Source: Apostichopus japonicus
Taxonomy: Eukaryota; Echinodermata; Holothuroidea; Aspidochirotida; Stichopodidae
DNA length: 64,000 nucleotides
Direction of reading: 5' to 3'
Assembly: GCF_037975245.1 (NCBI RefSeq)
Contig: NC_092577.1
Span: 36,202,898-36,266,897, forward strand
The translations under genes and the position numbers were made by a program. Each line of letters starts with the position of its first letter. Positions within the stretch are counted from its first letter, which is position 1. The notes under the pieces are model-generated. The model ran no database searches. It had not been told where the DNA came from and saw nothing but the letters and a program-made list of their open reading frames with translations. Of the stretch, positions 45,597 through 58,200 are shown one piece after another.

Positions 45597-46410
45597 AAAA
45601 GTAGAGTAGAATGTTATACGTTATAGAAACAAGTAGTACTATGATGACTCAATCAAATTCAAAACATTTAGAAAAAGGTAACTGGATACACCAAGGACCT
45701 ACTCCCCCGATGGGCAGGAATGAGATGCAGAATGGTGAAGAAGGGTGAGGGTGGGGGGGGGGGTAGTGGGACTTGGTGAGTTGTCCGAAATTTATACACC
45801 CCAATCACTTAAATGTATAGCTTCCCCAGCCCACGTGAAGTGTTTTCTATAACATAATGTGGATAAATTTGTGATTTGTGATATTTCAAATAACGGTGTT
45901 ACAAACTTCACCAAGTACCCCCCCCCCCCTTCCTCCACTTCTTTGCAAAATTGAATTCTTCCATCCATTGATACTAACAACATATATTGTGTTTGTGTGT
46001 AACCTATGAGTAAATGAATATACAAATAAAGTACCTTTAGAGGAAAGGTTAAAATACTAGAAGAGTATGAAATCAAACATTTCAAGAAATTTTCGAGAAA
46101 AAGAAATTCTTGATCACATTCGTGTTCACCATGACGTATATCAGTTCCATTTTGTATGGTTTTAATATCGTAGCATCATTTATATATACTTTGAGATGAG
46201 AAATTTAAAACGTAGAAATAAATAAAGGTTTTTAAGTGATCTTCCTATAATTGTCGCCATCTGTTCTATGTTTTTGTTTTCATACCAGAGAGGGATCAGA
46301 CATGGAGAAAAGAACGAAGTATATATTGAGCCTTTTGAAGCTACAACGTCATCTTGATGGGATTGTTTCGACCCAGTGATATAATAATAGCAATATAATA
46401 AATAAATAAG
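45597..46410. repeat. direct repeat, right copy
   Basis: Second copy of 40518-41080. An additional 255 bp (about 45851-46107), including a C-run at 45919-45930, is inserted where the left copy reads CTATAACACAATTCTTGATC. No clear terminal duplication was identified. Confidence 0.75.
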
Positions 46411-46774
46411 CGATTTGAGAAGTCCGTTGTATCTAAATACTGCTGTTGTGAACCCTGTCTCTCTCATATAACCACTGCCAACTGTCAGATCGTAGAACTG
46501 TACCACAGTCAATACTATTCCAGATGACGGACTATTAGTAACAGTTCCCTTTCAAAACTCGTTTCAATGCGCACTAGTATTTGCAGGAAATTGAACAGAA
46601 ATAGGTAGAATTCTACCATTGTCGTCGTCACGTTGGCTTCCAATATATAAACACACACCATCCAGCAAGGTGTCGGAGCCGTTTGCTCATACCCCGCTCA
46701 CTGCAGTATATCAGCATAATACTATATATTTCAGCTAGATAGATATTTTCAAAGGAAAACTTCCGGTCGGTGAA
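46411..46774. other. no recognisable gene
   Basis: Unique-looking sequence leading into the minisatellite. Confidence 0.4.
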
Positions 46775-48151
46775 GTCATGACGTATCGAACTCTACAGTA
46801 GGAGTCATGGCGGATAGAACTCTTTATTAGGAGTCGTGGCAGATATAACTCTACAGTAGGAGTTATGGCGTATGGAACTCTACAGTAGGAGTCATGACGT
46901 ATGGAACTCTACAGTAGGAGTCATGACGTTTGGAACTCTACAGTAGGAGTCATGGCGTATGGAACTCTACAGTAGGAGTCATGACGTTTGGAACTCTACA
47001 GTAGGAGTCATGGCGTATGGAACTCTACAGTAGGAGTCATGACGTTTGGAACTCTACAGTAGGAGTCATGGCGTATGAAACACTACAGTAGGAGTCATGG
47101 CGTTTGGAACTCTACAGTAGGAGTCATGGCGTATGAAACACTACAGTAGGAGTCATGGCGTATCGAACTCTTTAGTAGGAGTCATGTCGTATGGAACTTT
47201 ACAGTAGGAGTCATGGCGTATGGAACTCTACAGTAGGAGTCATGACGTATGGAACTCTACAGTAGGAGTCATGGCGTATGGAACTCTACAGTAGGAGTCA
47301 TGACGTTTGGAACTCTACAGTAGGAGTCATGGCGTATGGAACTCGACAGTAGGAGTCATGACGTTTGGAACTCTACAGTAGGAGTCATGGCGTATGAAAC
47401 ACTACAGTAGGAGTCATGGCGTTTGGAACTCTACAGTAGGAGTCATGGCGTATGAAACACTACAGTAGGAGTCATGGCGTATCGAACTCTTTAGTAGGAG
47501 TCATGTCGTATGGAACTTTACAGTAGGAGTCATGGCGTATGGAACTCTACAGTAGGAGTCATGACGTATGGAACTCTACAGTAGGAGTCATGGCGTATGG
47601 AACTCTACAGTAGGAGTCATGACGTTTGGAACTCTACAGTAGGAGTCATGGCGTATGGAACTCTACAGTAGGAGTCATGACGTTTGGAACTCTACAGTAG
47701 GAGTCATGGCGTATGAAACACTACAGTAGGAGTCATGGCGTTTGGAACTCTACAGTAGGAGTCATGGCGTATGAAACACTACAGTAGGAGTCATGGCGTA
47801 TCGAACTCTTTAGTAGGAGTCATGTCGTATGGAACTTTACAGTAGGAGTCATGGCGTATGGAACTCTACAGTAGGAGTCATGACGTATGGAACTCTACAG
47901 TAGGAGTCATGGCGTATGGAACTCTACAGTAGGAGTCATGACGTTTGGAACTCTACAGTAGGAGTCATGGCGTATGAAACACTACAGTAGGAGTCATGGC
48001 GTATCGAACTCTTTAGTAGGAGTCATGTCGTATGGAACTTTACAGTAGGAGTCATGGCACATAGAACTTCACCATAGGAGTCATGGCATATAATTCTACA
48101 ATAGGAGACATGGCGTATGGAACTCTACAGTAGGAGTCATGGCATATGGAA
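46775..48151. repeat. 29-bp minisatellite with higher-order repeat
   Basis: About 47 tandem copies of a 29-bp monomer (consensus start TATGGAACTCTACAGTAGG, then AGTCATGRCG). A diagnostic monomer, TATCGAACTCTTTAGTAGG, recurs at 47161, 47480, 47799 and 48002. The gaps are 319, 319 and 203 bp, which is 11, 11 and 7 monomers. Within each block the order of variants (TTT versus TAT start, GACG versus GGCG end, GAAACAC forms) is the same. The array therefore grew by copying 11-monomer blocks, one of them later shortened. Edge monomers are more diverged. 29 is not a multiple of 3, so it is non-coding. Confidence 0.97.
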
Positions 48152-51100
48152 TAATTCCCACACACAATTAAGTGGTCAAAGTAGCTTTATCAAACATTGA
48201 AAGTTTTGCAGCTTTTGTGAATTAAATTGCAGGTACATTTAACTTTTGAGATGCACAATCATTGAAGACTATTCTTGTGAAAAAAAATTAATGAAAAAAA
48301 AAGTTTTTCAAGTGGTCTATATTTCGAAAATACAATAGTGACAATCTTTGGTTGAAAAATGAGTTGTTTAACATTAGCAATATATCTTTTAGGATCCAAT
48401 TTTTCAACAGATCATTCTTTAGTGATCCATGGATTCATTTGTATGTAATGTCTGCTCTAGCTGTCATAATTGAAATAGCAGATTGCATCTTGTTGTGTTT
48501 TTTCCCCTGTTTTCTTCTCCCGGTTATTTGAAAAAATGCTATGAACCAGGAGACAAGTTGTAAGCTAAATGCCACAACTGTGAAAAAGTTAATGAAGCAA
48601 TTACAGAAAAGATTAGGCTCGTTAAGCTTATATTTAACAGAGTTATTCATCAACAATGTAAGTATTCATGCATGATGGATAACAAAGCTCGTTTTTGAAA
48701 TAGTTTGCCTCGAAATAATACCCTTCTTAGATCTTTAGCAGGTACTCAGATGTAGGATCTCTGTTACCAGTGCCTATAATCCTGTATTACTTGATATATA
48801 GACATCACTCCATCACCTTGCTGATGAAATGGCGGAAATCTTATCAATGTGGTCACTCTGCTTAATTAATGAGTTACTCTGCTCAACTAATGCGTATGGT
48901 ATCAGAAGTAGCTCATTATGGCAAGAAGCAGGGGTGCAACTAATATCTTTATACTGACGAAGAGGAGAAGCTAAGATGTTGGGGGAGGAGGGATGGCAGG
49001 TTGATATGCCTTCCTTGCATGGTTCTATGGGGAGGTTGTTCCCTCCCCTTTAAGAAATGTTGGTAACATGTCGGTTGCTTAGATGCAAAATGGTGCTTTA
49101 TTTTGAACCGTTTGAAACAATGTTGAAGAATGTAACGGTTTAGGTTTTAATGCACATTCTTGTTACATATTAAATTTATCTAATCTAGCGTTTGTATATA
49201 TGGTTACACTTGACAAGAATCTGCAGCCTTTCGTCTGAAACGATGGCTGCAGCCTCCTTTGTGTCAGACCCCAGTTTAGATGTGGTACTTAAGTAGGCTG
49301 GATTAACTAGACTTCAGATATACAAACCGTTAAGTGAGTTCTTCAGAAGCAGGGACAGTTTGGGAGTCGGTAAAATACTGTTTTTTTTACTGCTCACAAG
49401 TATGTATGTGATTTTACAGCTTGCTTACAGCACATGTTGCTCTGTACCCAGTAAGCTTGTACAAATGTATGCACAGTACTCTATTGAAAGCACCTTCTAG
49501 AAGCACTAACAAGTTTCTGTCACATGATTAAGATGGATATGAACAACATAAGCAGCTTTTGTTACATTAGAGAACGCTGTTTCATGGCTAGGACCCCGAT
49601 CATGTCATTTTAAAATTCTTACGCCGTAATGCTATACTTGAATGATTCACAGATGAATAACAGGCAGTCAATATCAGTTAGCTAAAATGGGACTCAAAAG
49701 TGTCTTACCTCTGGGTATGCTGGAATCTTTATCAAAGTGCCATTTAGTATATTTTGAATAATTCATAAATTCATTTTACAGGAAAAAAATGTTCAAACGT
49801 AGACTCAATATTGCATTGATCTTATTGAAATTTCAGATGCAGATTCACTAGTGATGTCACCAAAATTTTACGGAGGGTGAAGGAATCTGATTAGTAATCT
49901 TGATTGATATGATTCCAAGACACTTGAGGACTCAATCGGCAGAGACCAGTCGTTCACTCCAGAAGCTGGAGCATAGAAAATACATTTATTTACCTAGGCG
50001 TGTAGATAATGGTGAAGGGTCATTATTCTATGCGTATTAAATGTACATGAAATGTGCCAACTGAGATGGTTCGGTATGGACATAAGGTGATTTAACGAAA
50101 CGAAGTGTCACAGCGAAAAAACACTCTCAAGCTTGGTGTGTAGTTTCTCCCTAGCTAAATAAAGTGCCTTGATATTGTTCTGTCATAGTAAGGATTGAAA
50201 GGTAAAGAGATCTTTGTATTTATGACTTTTAAGTCTATTTTTATAATGAAATTGCTAGCAAAATGAAAAGAAGTTCTCTTGGTGTTTAGGAGATTCCTGA
50301 ACAAACAAACAATTATCACAAATCATGCAAAAACGTATGAAATGAAGAGCTTAATTCTAATAAGAATTAAGTCAAACATTTTGTTTGACATATATCATAG
50401 AGAAGATTAGAATTATGGAGAAGGGATTTAGGAGCTTGTGTATTTGTTTAGTACCTTTTATCATAAACGACTGGCTTTTAGCTGTGGGGTGCCTTTCTTT
50501 TCCAGCCATGGTGGAAGTAGGGATCAATTGGAATTTCTAAAATACTGTATTTGAAGTGCCATTATTATATATAAGATCATGGCAGTGCATAGCTAAACGT
50601 CACATCATTCGTATTAGCTATATTTGCCTCAGTTTTCGTTTACAGCATTACAGGGTGTAGGGATATTTGAGAACAAAATCAAACCTAATTAACAATCAAA
50701 TTTTAAGATTTAAGCTAAAAGGCATCCCCAATAAACATACCCTCTTCACATACAAGTCAAATGACAGCAGTCTGTGTTGTCATTTCTTAATTAATGACAT
50801 GTGCTGATTATAGTGAATACAACTATTATCCTGAGACAAAGTAGTCTACCTTACTAGGAATATAACACCTTGTGGTTTAATGTTATTGCCCAGGTTAAAT
50901 GTATGCAACGAAGTGTTTTGCAATCTAGACCTTGACTAAACAGGACCATACTGTAGTCTCAGGCTGTGACATGAGAGGTCAAAGGCTAAGTAACAAGAAA
51001 GCAGCATTTCGACCAATACAAGAATAAGAAAATAACGATATTGTCCGATATCACAGATTATATGTTTGCAGTGTATTAATTACTGTAAAACTCTAAAGGT

Positions 51101-51957
51101 CACGAGATCAAAGTAGATCTAACTTGGTGAAATAGGTTTTCCCAATACTACTTATTGACCATGAGTTGTATTGCCTGTCTGTGAAATGACGCCAAGGGGT
51201 TTAAAGGTCATATAACCAATAAACAGCATTACACATATACAAAAATATAAATGTCACCGAAACCTTCATAAGCAAGTAGGATTCCACAGACCACATATCC
51301 ACATAGTGGAGCATTCGTGAATGTAAAATACCACAGATCTTGTGAACAAAGGAGATAAGGGTCAAACTTGTGCACGTACCAACAAGACCTACTAAAGTTT
51401 CCAGTCAAGGATATTGAGGTAGCTACATTCAATTGTTTAAATACATTGCTAGAAATTTATTTTTTGGCAAAACAATGTTCTTTAGCTCCCAATGCTCAAC
51501 AATAAGTTAACTGAAAGTGGTTTACCCATGAGGAAGTACAGCAATGCCTTTATTGTTTAAATGAATGTTTATCCTATATACCTCCACTTCATGGATTACC
51601 TACTTGTTGTATCAGTGAGCAATGCAATTGTCAATAAACGGAAGTAATTTTTGGGAGTGTTTGCAAGACCTAATATTATGTTTTTTTGATACTTCACAAT
51701 TCTTAAAGCATGTAGTTCTTAGTTTGAAAACACTTGACTGTGTCAAATGCAACGCAAAATGCAACTCTGAAATGGCATTAAATTCAATCTTCAAAAGAGA
51801 AACAGGTACATGACTACATGCTTTGTTACGTCAGTCACAAGATCGCCCAGAAATGAAAACAAATGTGGCACAAGTTTGAGACATTAGTAAATCCTTCTAA
51901 AGTAAATTCTGTAAGACAACGTTTTGTGTTTGTAATAAACCATGTAAAATACAACGA
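48152..51957. other. long stretch with no recognisable gene
   Basis: Only short open frames occur (for example 48435-48656, 51229-51432, 51612-51813), with no motif I recognise and no repeats noticed by eye. Could be intergenic or a large intron. Confidence 0.45.
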
Positions 51958-51960
51958 TCA

Positions 51961-52200
51961 GCCGATTAGTCCAATGGTTGTTGCCACGTAGATCATGTAA
52001 TTGGATTTGTTTACTTTCCGAAATGGTGCTCGGCCAGCAAATAAAATCGGTCCGTAATTAAACGCTTGGTAAGCACATGTGACCTTTCTCTTTCCATGTG
52101 GTTCTCCTATAATAACTTTGCTTGTACAAGAAACTGAAAACGTTTCATCAATTCGAACAACCCTCTCGATCACTCGCACTCTCAGCCTTACTAAATCCAT
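51961..52200 (-). CDS. possible hypothetical exon
   Basis: Minus-strand frame of 80 codons from ATG 52200 to TGA. It reads ERVVRIDETFSVSCTSKVII, then AYQAFNYGPILFAGRAPF and YMIYVATTIGLIG. The composition is protein-like (balanced hydrophobic and polar, two cysteines), unlike neighbouring chance frames. I do not recognise the family. It may be a terminal exon of an extracellular protein. Low certainty. Confidence 0.3.
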
Positions 52201-53610
52201 CCCTCATATTCTATATAACTGCAGAGCTTTTTGTCACATCCATGTCGAATATAGGACCAAGCTATAAAGTGAATACTACTACAAATTAAAAATAAAGACA
52301 AAAATATATACCATCATTAGCCAGGTTTTATTTGAGAATCCCACTAACAATTTATTTTATTTTATTTAAAGACAATGCACCGCTATATTGTTAATAAGCA
52401 AGTTTAGTAAACAATTCAATGAAATTAGATTGGAGCGATATACCACTTTATTCAAAATACAAAAATAATGAGATTATCGAAATATGTCGCATGACGATAT
52501 AATGAGATATGTAGAAATATAAGATCAAGCATATCGCACAAGAGACGTAATAATGTACCAGCTGAAAACAAACAAATATGATCTGACAAAGATATTATTT
52601 CTTCAAATATTTTTTCGAAGTTAAATTAAAGGTTATTATAACAGTTTTACAATATATTTATTACACGTGGAAGGCTGGCCTAATTGACATTAGGATTATA
52701 GATAAAAACGAATATTACAAATCTCACCATTATTGAAACTAGTTTTATTTAGTATCCCATATGTAGCAATCATATATTAAAAAATAAATCCGACTAGGAT
52801 ATAATAATAGTAATAATAATAGCGACAAATAATAACAACAACAGTAATAATGATGATGATAATAATAGTAATAATAAGAATAATAATATGTAATGCACTT
52901 TTACTTCTACCTGCTTTAATAAGACCGCATTTTAAAATGAGCCTTAACAAATAATTAAGAAATATACATTAATTGTAGTTTATTAATACATATAGATATA
53001 ATCATAGATAATACAAATTGCCAAATAGCAGCTGCGTCTGCCATTCCCGTCCCCCCTCATATTCCCTATGCGTGAATTTGTATGAGAAAATATTTTCGAG
53101 CAGTACTCTGCCTTCCCTCTACCTACGCCCCTGCCCAAGGGACGTATTATAGGCTGTTAGCTGGAAAGCTGTAAGCAATCATATTTTATATTATTAAGAC
53201 AATACATTTTATTGCAAAAATGTCTTTGAAATTAAATTAAGATTTTCTTTCATAGAAAGCTATCAAAGAATCTGGAAAGTGCATCAGTTGAAAATCTACA
53301 GGCAATAAACTAACCATCATGATCGTTACATAAAATGCAACTTCGAAATATAATAACAAAAACACCTCATTTAAAGCAAGAGCTACAAGTTTGTGTTTTT
53401 AATAGTTTTTTAAATACATCACTTGAAGAAAATAAAGTCGTTTGCCTAATGTTGTAGAAGTGCCAGTGTAGGTTATTCGTTGAAAATTTATTCGTTGAAA
53501 AGTATTAAGCGATGCTGGCATATTCAATATTAACAGTGACGGTAATAAAATGGAAGATAAAATGTGTTTATATAGACAAGCAATCACCAAATTAATAATT
53601 TAATTTTTAA
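52201..53610. other. AT-rich, no gene; AAT-type simple repeat
   Basis: A trinucleotide-like AAT/GAT region lies at about 52800-52895. Otherwise nothing recognised. Confidence 0.5.
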
Positions 53611-53619
53611 TTTTAATTA

Positions 53620-54125
53620 ATTTTCATGATGTTTTTATTGTTGTCTTACGCTTTTTATAGCAATATCTGGGATAACGTTATCCTATTCGTCCTGTATTTT
53701 TGCTGGTTTGGAATTATCATAAATTCTCTCAAAATCATCATGAATGCTTTCAATACCCACATCCAGTAATGTATTGGTTTGTCTTTTTTGATTGGTTCAA
53801 TATTCCAAGACTTATAGTCAGTCAGTTAATAATCCTTGTATTTTCTAAATATCTCCTTTTGTAATCTATATTCACAATCTGTGGCCATCAACAGTGTGCA
53901 TAGAGAGGGCATTAGTTCTTTTGAATGCCACCACCGAAAACCTGCCACTCCTCCAGGGTAATGGAAAGTAGCGACGTGTGTATGCTCACCACTGATTTGC
54001 AAATGACAGATAACCTTAAGGGACAAACTGCGTTGCAAACTCCTGAATGGTCCAAGATCTCATAACATCTTTGTGTTTAGTTTTGAGCAAAGAATAGATG
54101 TAGCTGTTTCATCTAGTACATTGAT
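53620..54125 (-). pseudogene. VLIG C-terminal fragment (third copy)
   Basis: Minus strand aligns with the last 170 residues of the intact VLIG gene just upstream of it (55225-55770). It contains CHLQISGEHTHVATFHYPGG, CTLLMATDCEYRLQKE, IFRKYKDY and PIHYWMWVLK. It has stops, several frameshifts, and a small deletion that removes the Cys-Pro-Phe-Cys segment. There is no N-terminal part, so it is a partial duplicate of the gene's 3' end placed about 1.6 kb downstream of it. Confidence 0.85.
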
Positions 54126-55219
54126 GAACCCTATTAATTTCGGTGCCCATATCATGAATAGTAATGATGTCACATGGTCAAACGTAAAAATCTTCAAATT
54201 GCAATAACTTTTCAACCACAAGTTGTAGTTTCTTCAAACTTAATTGGTATGATGATATTGGTAGACCACCTATACATGCTGTCTTGATATCATGCATATT
54301 TATGAGGAGGCGGGCGGAGCGTTACATTTGTAACATTTCATTTTCATTTATTTTTTTTCTTCACAGTATAAATACAGAGAAGTTAACTAAGTGACAAAAC
54401 ATATCAACAACAGGGAAATTGTAAAAGGAGCACTCCAAAATCCAGAGGGCTTGTCTAGTAGAGCGCTCCCATACGTAAATAGAGAGAACAATACAAGAAA
54501 ACAGTAACACTTATATCCACCCACACACCAACCCAACACGTATAACCCCCCCCCACCCCCACCACCCACAATACATATATATACACAAATACATACATAC
54601 ACAATTGAATACAAATACACACACGCATATATACATATATATATATATATAGATATATATATAAGTATATGCATATACATACATATATATACAGAAGTAA
54701 CATAAGTTTGTATGCACAATAACGAGACAATGGAATAATTGATCATTAACATACTTGGTGGTTTGGTGGTCAATAATGATTATGTAAACCAGATTGAGTT
54801 TGGTGCTCATATAATGAATATCAATAAGGTCACAAGGTCAAACGTCAAAATCTTCAAATTGGCTTTGCATTATTTACGTTATATGTTTGTATGATTAATA
54901 ACTTCACAAGGCAATTATTGATCATTACCATTTTTAGGGAGTAGGGCCTTGGCTAGTATCAGTTTTGCACACATAACTTACGGGAATGCTTCATCATTAC
55001 ATACTTGGAGTGTTCCCCAAATCAATGAGCAGCAGCCAGAAACCAAGAAATGTTTTCAATCTGGTTTCTTTTGCATTCAAGTGTTTAATATACTTCGTCT
55101 AAAGCTTCAAAGTGCACATGTTAGCAAGAGAGTTTAAAAATTCGCAACTTAATATATAAAAGGTGTACTCCGTTGTGTTATGTGATTAACTTTTTACACC
55201 ACCATGATCTTATTTAAAT
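54126..55219. other. intergenic with small repeats
   Basis: Two diverged copies of a roughly 65-bp sequence (54137-54200 and 54797-54861, shared GGTCAAACGTMAAAATCTTC). TA/CA-rich simple sequence lies at 54560-54700. No gene. Confidence 0.6.
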
Positions 55220-58200
55220 CTAAAAGCTTACGTGCAATGTTTTGCGTGAAATTTCATGATGTCTGTATTGTTTTCTAAGGCTTTCTATAGCCATATGCGA
55301 TGTAACGTTATTCCATTCTTCTGGTATCTTTGCTGGGTTTAGATCATATATTCGCGCAAATTCATCATTGAAAGTTTTCAATACCCACATCCAGTAATGT
55401 ATTGGCTTGTCGTCTTTGATTGATTCAATATACCAAGACTCGTAGTCAGTTTTATAATCCTTGTATTTTCTAAATATCTCTTTTGGCTCCTTTTGTAATC
55501 TATATCTACAATCTGTGGCCATTAACAACGTGCATGGAGTGGCCGTTAGAACATTTGAATCTATCTTGTGACGACCTGATACACCTCCAGGGTAATGGAA
55601 AGTAGCGACGTGTGTATGCTCACCACTGATTTGTAAATGGCAGGTTACCTTACAGAAGGGACAAACTGCGTTGCAAACTCCTAAATGGTCCAATATCTCC
55701 TGAGCAACATCTTTTTTCATTTTTGAGTAAAGCCGAGATGTAATTGATTCATCTAGTACATCAGAATTCAGTAGATGCAGTGCAGCTTGTATATCTCTTT
55801 TCAAATTTGTACTAACAACTTTGCTTAGATTTTCGGTAAAGCCTTGAACGTCACTTAACTCAAATTCTTCAGCAACAGATTGTACCCCAAATCTGTAATC
55901 GCTGATAGATATCTGCAATTCAAATTTCTTAGCCCATTTCTTAAATGTAGTTCCAGCTTCAGTGAAACAAGCTTCAGTCCCACGTAAGGCCGTGTTAATT
56001 CCACGTACTACGATGTCTAATTCTTCCGAAATTAAAGCGATGACCCAACCATCCTTATGGTGCATTGTATTGATTACTGCTACACGCAGCCAACTAAGCA
56101 CGAACGTCTCATTTCGATGGATAAAGTCGATATACAATTGAGGCGTTTTCTTGTGCAAGAGCTCTTCTAAGATTTTACCAATCAGTCTTTCTTTGTTATT
56201 GTAACAATTATCAGTCCTCATTTTGCTTAAAAGAGTTACGTTTAAGGTATTTACAACTATATCTTGAGTCGCTGTCATTAACTCTGAATATACTCTGTCT
56301 ACAGCTGCATCGATCTTAATGGTTTCGTCGAAAAAAGCTAAGAAGTCATTTCGCAAACATTTCTTTTCCTTTTCAAACAATGCTTGCACCGAATTTGCCT
56401 TCTCATACTCTTTTTGACATTCTTTGTACACCTCAGCTAATTCCTTTGAGGCGCGGATTAGAGAGTTCACTAAAAACTCACTATTGATTTTATGTGTCTT
56501 CAACGTATTGTACATTTCAGTCAAGATAGTACCAACATGATTTTGCTGAAACGGTTTCAAATGTTTTTGATTTCGAAGTTCACGTTTGCATGCACTTAAG
56601 ATTTTATCGAGTTCACTCGTAGCAGTGCTTTCGTCTCGAGATTCCGTATAAATATAACCTTTGAAGCGTTTCCATAAAGTCTTTATTAGGCTTTTGTACG
56701 TTTTACTATATTCAGTGTTTAGCAGTAGTCCAGAAAGGATATTATCGCATGCTTCATCTATTACTTTGTCACTTATTTTGGTTTTGCTGAATTTTTCTTG
56801 AAGCTCTTTAGTTTTCTTGCACCAAAGTTCATTGAATTCGTTATCCAGTCCCTTGCTATTTTCTTTCCAGTTGGTATTAGGATTTTTCTTCTTTAGATTA
56901 AGTGCAGTGTTTTTAGCAGCTTGCTTTAGTTCCTGATTTGCCTGTTTGATGAAGTGAGGCATGTATTGAATGCCCTCTTTATTTTGCAGTAGAATTTCAG
57001 TGTTGGTTTCGATAGCTCTTAGGATATCTCGACCAATGTCGAATGTTTCATTTTTAATACTCTGTTCCCGTCTTTTCACCTCGTCTTCATCGTTATGTGC
57101 CTTTACATACTCATCTATTTTCTCATTGACAGCTTCACATTTGTTTTCAATTTCGATTCTCACTTTCCTGAAAAATTCATCTTTCGCCGCGCTGCTAAGA
57201 TTATTACTATTTCTTAGTTCCCATTCTGTCAAATCAGTTCTCATTTTCCCAATAAGTATGTTATGCTTTAGCCGAAACCTTTGGTTACTCAGAGCATCAA
57301 AACTGTTTTGAAAATTGAACACAAAATCTTCTGATTTTACTGCTTCCCATACATCTGTCAATCTACTTATGAACTTTTCCATTGTAAACTGAGGCGGAGT
57401 AATTGATTTTTCGTCTTTCAATAAAATACCAGCCTTTAAAGCGTGAATTTTATCACTATAGCCAAAATTTGGAGGAGACATTAAACCCGTCCACAGGCAC
57501 GGGAAGAATTGCAAGTCATCCTCTTCAACCATTGGGAACACGTCTGTAAATTCGTGAATATTTTCGACTTTCTCCTCAGCAGCAGCAGTACGTGTGACTT
57601 TATTGAGAACGTCCTTTATTTTAGCCATGTTAGTTTTATTGTTAGCGGCAGCTGATATGTCGCTCACTCTTTGCTGAATAATTCTGCAATTAGAAACCAA
57701 ATTGACTTTCTTCATTCTTATCAAAGCATGGACAACTATTTGCAGTACACCAATCATATCTGGGCCAATAGTTTCTTGACCGATATTCAATAGGGTAAGG
57801 TTCCCAATGCACATGGCCAGTGTAGCTATTGAATTGTCAAATGTGTGGTCGTTAAGAACAGTTCGATCTGGAGAATGCAATCCTTCAGTATCAATAATCA
57901 GAAGATACTCAAAACCAAGCTGTTTATGAAATGCTTTATTCACTTCTAACAATTGTAAGTACAACCCTCTTGTGCATCGACCAGCACGTACCGGAAACCT
58001 GACACCAAACATACTATTCAACAACGTTGACTTTCCACTACTCTGGATACCAATTATAGACATAACAAATATTCCAGGGTTATTAAGCGTCTTTGCTAGG
58101 TTCTCTAAGACGCCTGATATCCATGTAATGGGAATGTAAACAGTGTCCCCATCTAAAAGTTCCAATGGATATCCTGCAAGAAGTAGTTTTGATGCCAGGT

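Noticed and set aside
40518-46410. LTR retrotransposon
   Set aside because: Repeat ends are not TG..CA, there is no primer-binding site recognised, and no gag/pol similarity lies between them.
46775-48151. CRISPR array or coding repeat
   Set aside because: No spacers; 29-bp period breaks the reading frame. It is a minisatellite.
54387-54810. Overlapping minus-strand frames with Tyr/Ile/Cys-rich sequence
   Set aside because: They arise from TA/CA simple sequence.
56970-57311. 113-codon plus-strand frame, and others opposite the VLIG exons (20101-20340, 21427-21660, 58881-59114, 59373-59588)
   Set aside because: Antisense shadows of the long VLIG coding frame.
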